A DNA stretch of 6,161 nucleotides from Cytophagales bacterium (GTDB lineage: Bacteria > Bacteroidota > Bacteroidia > Cytophagales > Cyclobacteriaceae). Shown here one piece after another: positions 4,819 through 6,161 of the stretch. The position numbers were made by a program, and so were the translations under genes. The notes beneath the pieces are model-generated. The model was given only the letters and a program-made list of their open reading frames with translations, did not search any database and had not been told where the DNA came from. The stretch is taken from positions 1 through 6,161 of the forward strand of contig JAHEMU010000169.1 in NCBI GenBank assembly GCA_024643485.1. Reading direction: 5' to 3'. Every line of letters starts with the position of its first letter. Position 1 is the stretch's first letter.

Positions 4819-6161
4819 ATGAAAAAGCTCATCAATATTTTTTTTACCGCAGGCTTCATCATCACCCTTTTGTCATCTTGTGAGCATAACACATCGATTC
4901 AATTGAAATCCACGGAATTCAAAATATCACTGACAAATCAAGGCTATATTTCATTTTTAGGAGATTTGAATAACTCTAAAAACTACTTACCTGAATCAGT
5001 ATCCGCACCTTTTATTACCATCAGGCTGGATTCATTAGACATTCTGCCAATTTCACTTTCAGAAATCAGCAAAGGTTTACTTCAATTTGATTTTCCTAAT
5101 AACGAGTTTATCCAAATTTCATATTTAGAATCAGAGTCACACATTCGCTTTACAGTGGATAGTGTTGTTTCCAATGCAACGGTATTAATTTGGGGGCCAT
5201 TTCCTTCCATTATAAATGAAACAATAGGAGAAACAGTAGGGGTCGTTCGCGATTCTACCTTCGCCATCGGATTGCAGTCGTTAAATATGAAAACACTGGG
5301 TGGATATCCCTGGAAAGAAAACGATACCATGCCTCAATTCGATATTTTCGAGCAGGATGACCCAAATGATTTGTCTGAAAAAGGGAAACGGGAAGTTCTC
5401 TACCGAGTGGAAGCGGCACGTCCAACGAATTTTGGAAGTTCTTTGCAGGCTTATGTAAGAGAGCGAAATTCTGAAAAAGTAATTGAAAACTGGGACCAGG
5501 ATTATTACAAGGTTATGCCCTTTGAAGACGGTGGGATAAAGGGATCTTCGATTGCATTATTTGGTACAACTCCAAATCGCGCCCTTGAAGTTCTGGGTAA
5601 AATTGAGATGGAGGAAGGATTACCTCATCCAATGATCGACGGAACTTGGGGAAAACAAGCGTCAACTGCTTCTGCAGCTTATGCTATCATCGATTTTGGG
5701 GAAAAGGACATTGAAAAGGCCATTGAAATAACCAAAAAGGCCGGCTTGAAATATTTATATACTGGATCTCTTTTTGAAACATGGGGACACTTTGAATTGG
5801 ACAAAACAAAATTTCCATCTGGAAGAGTAGGTTTAAAAAATGCAGTGCAATTGGCAGAAGAAAGTGGAATCATGGTAGGTGTTCATGTATTATCAAATTT
5901 CATCACCACCGACGATGCCTATGTAACTCCCATTCCTGATCATCGTTTGGGAACCATAGGAAGTGCTCCACTTTCGCTTGATATTGATGCCGATTCGAAA
6001 GAATTAGAGGTGGAATCGCTGCAATTTTTTGACCAATTCAAAAATAATCATCTTAAAACCGTCCGCATCGAAGATGAATTGATTCGTTATGAAGGAGTTT
6101 CAAGAGAAAATGGTCTGAAATTAATCAACTGTGAAAGGGGCGCTTTTAATACAACAGCCTC
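4819..6161 (+). CDS. Surface or periplasmic lipoprotein, putative glycoside-hydrolase-like protein (3' end outside window)
   Basis: An ATG at 4819 opens a frame that stays open to the window edge (447 whole codons plus 2 nt). The N terminus MKKLINIFFTAGFIITLLSSC has a lipobox (LSSC, Cys21), so the protein is predicted to be lipid-anchored. Residues about 30-165 look beta-rich and include WGPFPSIINETIGETVGVVRD (125-145, beginning WGPFP) and the turn KTLGGYPW (158-165). From about 245 a TIM-barrel-like part follows: an ALFGTTPNRALEVLGKIE helix (246-263), DGTWGK (274-279), KYLYTGSLFETWGHFELD (311-328), KFPSGRVGLKNAVQLAEESG (331-350) and GVHVLSNFITTDDAYVTP (354-371). The order 'KFP-x-G, helix, G-x-x-V-G-x-H' recalls barrels of glycoside-hydrolase clan GH-D (alpha-galactosidase-like). 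The last part (about 390-447, with VRIEDELIRYEGVS) looks beta-rich again. I infer a role in polysaccharide breakdown; substrate, family and catalytic residues are not assignable from this fragment. Confidence 0.9.
   Translation, partial: MKKLINIFFTAGFIITLLSSCEHNTSIQLKSTEFKISLTNQGYISFLGDLNNSKNYLPESVSAPFITIRLDSLDILPISLSEISKGLLQFDFPNNEFIQISYLESESHIRFTVDSVVSNATVLIWGPFPSIINETIGETVGVVRDSTFAIGLQSLNMKTLGGYPWKENDTMPQFDIFEQDDPNDLSEKGKREVLYRVEAARPTNFGSSLQAYVRERNSEKVIENWDQDYYKVMPFEDGGIKGSSIALFGTTPNRALEVLGKIEMEEGLPHPMIDGTWGKQASTASAAYAIIDFGEKDIEKAIEITKKAGLKYLYTGSLFETWGHFELDKTKFPSGRVGLKNAVQLAEESGIMVGVHVLSNFITTDDAYVTPIPDHRLGTIGSAPLSLDIDADSKELEVESLQFFDQFKNNHLKTVRIEDELIRYEGVSRENGLKLINCERGAFNTTA

Noticed and set aside
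5082..5873. Minus-strand open frames at 5082-5330 and 5679-5873
   Set aside because: They lie antisense to the long plus-strand lipoprotein frame, whose lipobox and motifs show that it is the real gene.

Overview
The window is AT-rich DNA, most likely from a free-living and probably marine or aquatic member of the Bacteroidota. Three things point there: the secreted proteins end their signal peptides in a Bacteroidota-like '...SQ' or '...CQ', genes lack clear Shine-Dalgarno sequences, and the porin, chemoreceptor and lipoprotein resemble Bacteroidota proteins. A chemoreceptor followed by a probable cheW start suggests a motile lineage with a Che pathway. No mobile element, CRISPR array, tRNA or rRNA is visible.

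Layout, right to left for the minus-strand genes. (a) 4640-3873: a secreted protein of unknown function made of two tandem copies of one roughly 110-residue domain. (b) 3872-3532: a 341-bp gap holding the upstream region of the porin, including two 7-bp direct repeats with an 11-bp period that resemble a Pho box. (c) 3531-2347: an outer-membrane porin of the phosphate-selective O/P family. (d) 2321-2288: a perfect 11-bp hairpin with a U-tract. (e) 2262-67: a transmembrane methyl-accepting chemotaxis protein with a periplasmic helical-bimodular (HBM)-type sensor region, HAMP, signalling domain and a long acidic tail. (f) 39-1: the first 13 codons of what looks like cheW, cut by the window edge.

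On the plus strand, 4819 to the window end encodes a lipoprotein open at its 3' end (447 complete codons visible). It has a possible beta-rich N-terminal region and a later segment that looks like a glycoside-hydrolase TIM barrel. It is transcribed divergently from gene (a) across a 178-bp gap with symmetrical AT-rich elements.

Working model (inference): porin, chemoreceptor and CheW form a same-strand cluster linking outer-membrane uptake of a small, probably anionic solute to chemotaxis. The porin promoter may be under PhoB-type control, and the hairpin may reduce transcription into the chemotaxis genes. The lipoprotein and its divergent neighbour look like a separate unit concerned with extracellular polymers, but nothing in the window proves a link between them.
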